From Candidatus Cloacimonadota bacterium (lineage in GTDB: Bacteria; Cloacimonadota; Cloacimonadia; Cloacimonadales; JAJBBL01): DNA of 7,016 bases. Where the stretch lies: positions 1 to 7,016 of the forward strand of contig JAJBBL010000069.1 of NCBI GenBank assembly GCA_020532365.1, read 5' to 3'. Made by a program: the position numbers and the translations under genes. Below the pieces are notes generated by a model. It searched no databases, was not told the DNA's origin, and worked only from the letters and a program-made list of their open reading frames with translations. This document shows positions 6,151 through 7,016 of the stretch, piece by piece. The stretch's first letter is position 1. Each line of letters begins with the position of its first letter.

Positions 6151-6861
6151 ATGCGAAAATTTGCTGTAATAGGGTTGGGTAAATTCGGTAATGCCGTTGC
6201 TACAATCCTCTTTGATAATGGAGCAGAAGTGCTGGTTATCGACAATAATGATAAGAAATTACAAGATTTAAGAGGAAGAGTCTCTGCCGCCATAAAAATG
6301 GACTGTACAGATGAACGGGCTTTAAGATCGGTCGGTATTGATGAAGTTGATGCTGTTATTTTGGCAGTAGGTGACGTTGAGACCAGTGTGTTAACTTGTG
6401 TCCTTTTGAAAAAGCTTGGAGTGATGAATATTCAAGCAAAAGTGGATAGTGAGCTACACGCACGTATACTCGAAATTATGGGAGTGACTAATGTTCTCTT
6501 CCCTGAAAAACAGGTTGGTGAGCAGTTGGCTCATACCCTCTTATCACCAAATGTTTTGAACTATATTAATCTCACATCAGGACATTGTATTGCCGAATTG
6601 AAAGTACCAGAAGCCTATGTCGGAAAGACACTGCAAGAACTAAACCTTCCCAACGAGATGAAGATTCATATAGTGGCAATTAAATACACGGAGATGTCAG
6701 TCTCCGAAAGTGGCGATAATGTTATAGAAACAAGGATAAACGATATGCCCGGTGCTAACGATATTATAAAAGAGGGGGACATTCTTGTTCTGATGGGTAG
6801 CACGTCGAATGTATCAAACCTTATCAATAAGGTTACCCCTGGAATGAGGGTTACGCTATGA
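6151..6861 (+). CDS. trkA: KtrA/TrkA-type RCK regulatory subunit of the potassium uptake system
   Basis: This is a cytoplasmic, peripheral protein of 236 aa. It has one RCK_N Rossmann domain (about 1-120) and one RCK_C domain (about 137-229), the KtrA-like single-RCK plan, in contrast to the double-RCK TrkA of E. coli. IGLGKFG (7-13) is the nucleotide-binding glycine motif, and Asp31 at the end of strand two is the acidic residue that binds the ribose. DCTDE (51-55) and FPEK (117-120) are also family-typical. RCK_C shows GDILVLMGS (209-217). Known KtrA proteins assemble into octameric rings under the pore and gate it according to bound ATP/ADP or NAD(H). An in-frame ATG at 6058 lies inside the pore gene; I chose 6151 because the first beta strand (KFAVIGLG) begins there. 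No strong ribosome site is visible before it. The stop overlaps the next gene's start by 4 nt. Confidence 0.93.
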   Translation: MRKFAVIGLGKFGNAVATILFDNGAEVLVIDNNDKKLQDLRGRVSAAIKMDCTDERALRSVGIDEVDAVILAVGDVETSVLTCVLLKKLGVMNIQAKVDSELHARILEIMGVTNVLFPEKQVGEQLAHTLLSPNVLNYINLTSGHCIAELKVPEAYVGKTLQELNLPNEMKIHIVAIKYTEMSVSESGDNVIETRINDMPGANDIIKEGDILVLMGSTSNVSNLINKVTPGMRVTL

Positions 6862-7016
6862 AAATCAGATTAAAAAAAAGAATAACCTTGTACCTCCTCG
6901 TCATCCTCATCCTCTCTATACTGCAGGTTTTCTTCATCAATGTTAGCTTGAAATCACTTGTAGGGAATGAATCGGTATCTAAAGAGATTAAAACAACTCT
7001 ACTTATCTTCCTGTTC
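6858..7016 (+). CDS. Unidentified membrane protein, N-terminal fragment
   Basis: An ORF begins at the ATG overlapping the RCK gene stop (ATGA, 6858-6861), with GAGGG (6846-6850) 7 nt upstream, and stays open to the right edge for 53 codons. The N-terminus is basic (MKIRLKKR), followed by a transmembrane segment at about residues 9-30. A short polar stretch with SKEIKTT comes next, and a second hydrophobic run (LLIFLF) starts at the edge. The overlap and ribosome site make it a real gene of the potassium uptake operon. The family is not recognisable from 53 residues. A membrane sensor kinase or another multi-pass membrane protein are both possible; neither is shown. Confidence 0.75.
   Translation, partial: MKIRLKKRITLYLLVILILSILQVFFINVSLKSLVGNESVSKEIKTTLLIFLF

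Overview
The window is ordinary-looking chromosomal DNA from a diderm (Gram-negative-type) bacterium. Two predicted lipoproteins with type II signal peptides support this, and base composition is moderately AT-rich by eye. The phylum cannot be fixed from the sequence. Clear Shine-Dalgarno sites (AGGAG, GGAGG, GGAGGT) and a PurH motif reading KHTNPCGVA argue mildly against Bacteroidota. Cloacimonadota or Spirochaetota-like lineages are possible, but this is a weak inference. No mobile element, CRISPR array, tRNA or rRNA was seen.

Layout. (1) Positions 1-2030, plus strand: the 3' part of a YihY/BrkB-family membrane protein gene, overlapping by 4 nt the start of purH, which encodes the bifunctional enzyme for the last two steps of IMP synthesis. 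(2) Positions 2044-3494, minus strand: two lipoprotein genes resembling the LPP20 family, convergent with purH across only 13 bp. The upstream gene encodes a single-domain protein of 175 aa. The downstream one (281 aa) looks like a tandem duplication of the same domain. A hairpin with a T-rich tail lies between them and may attenuate the second gene. (3) Positions 3495-3770: a 276-bp divergent intergenic region with no gene. (4) Positions 3771 to the right edge, plus strand: a tight four-gene run encoding a divergent adenylate-kinase-family nucleoside monophosphate kinase with a four-cysteine LID, a TrkH/KtrB potassium-translocating subunit with an extra N-terminal membrane region, a single-RCK KtrA/TrkA regulatory subunit, and the start of an unidentified membrane protein.

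How the genes work together. The TrkH-like pore and the RCK protein form a standard potassium uptake system in which the RCK ring binds nucleotides and gates the pore. The kinase has substitutions at usually conserved nucleotide-contact positions and sits 15 bp upstream of the pore gene in an apparent operon. These are the most unusual things here. I did not find a clearly new multi-gene system. The best leads are the kinase/K+ transporter linkage, the kinase active-site changes, the TrkH N-terminal extension and the lipoprotein pair.
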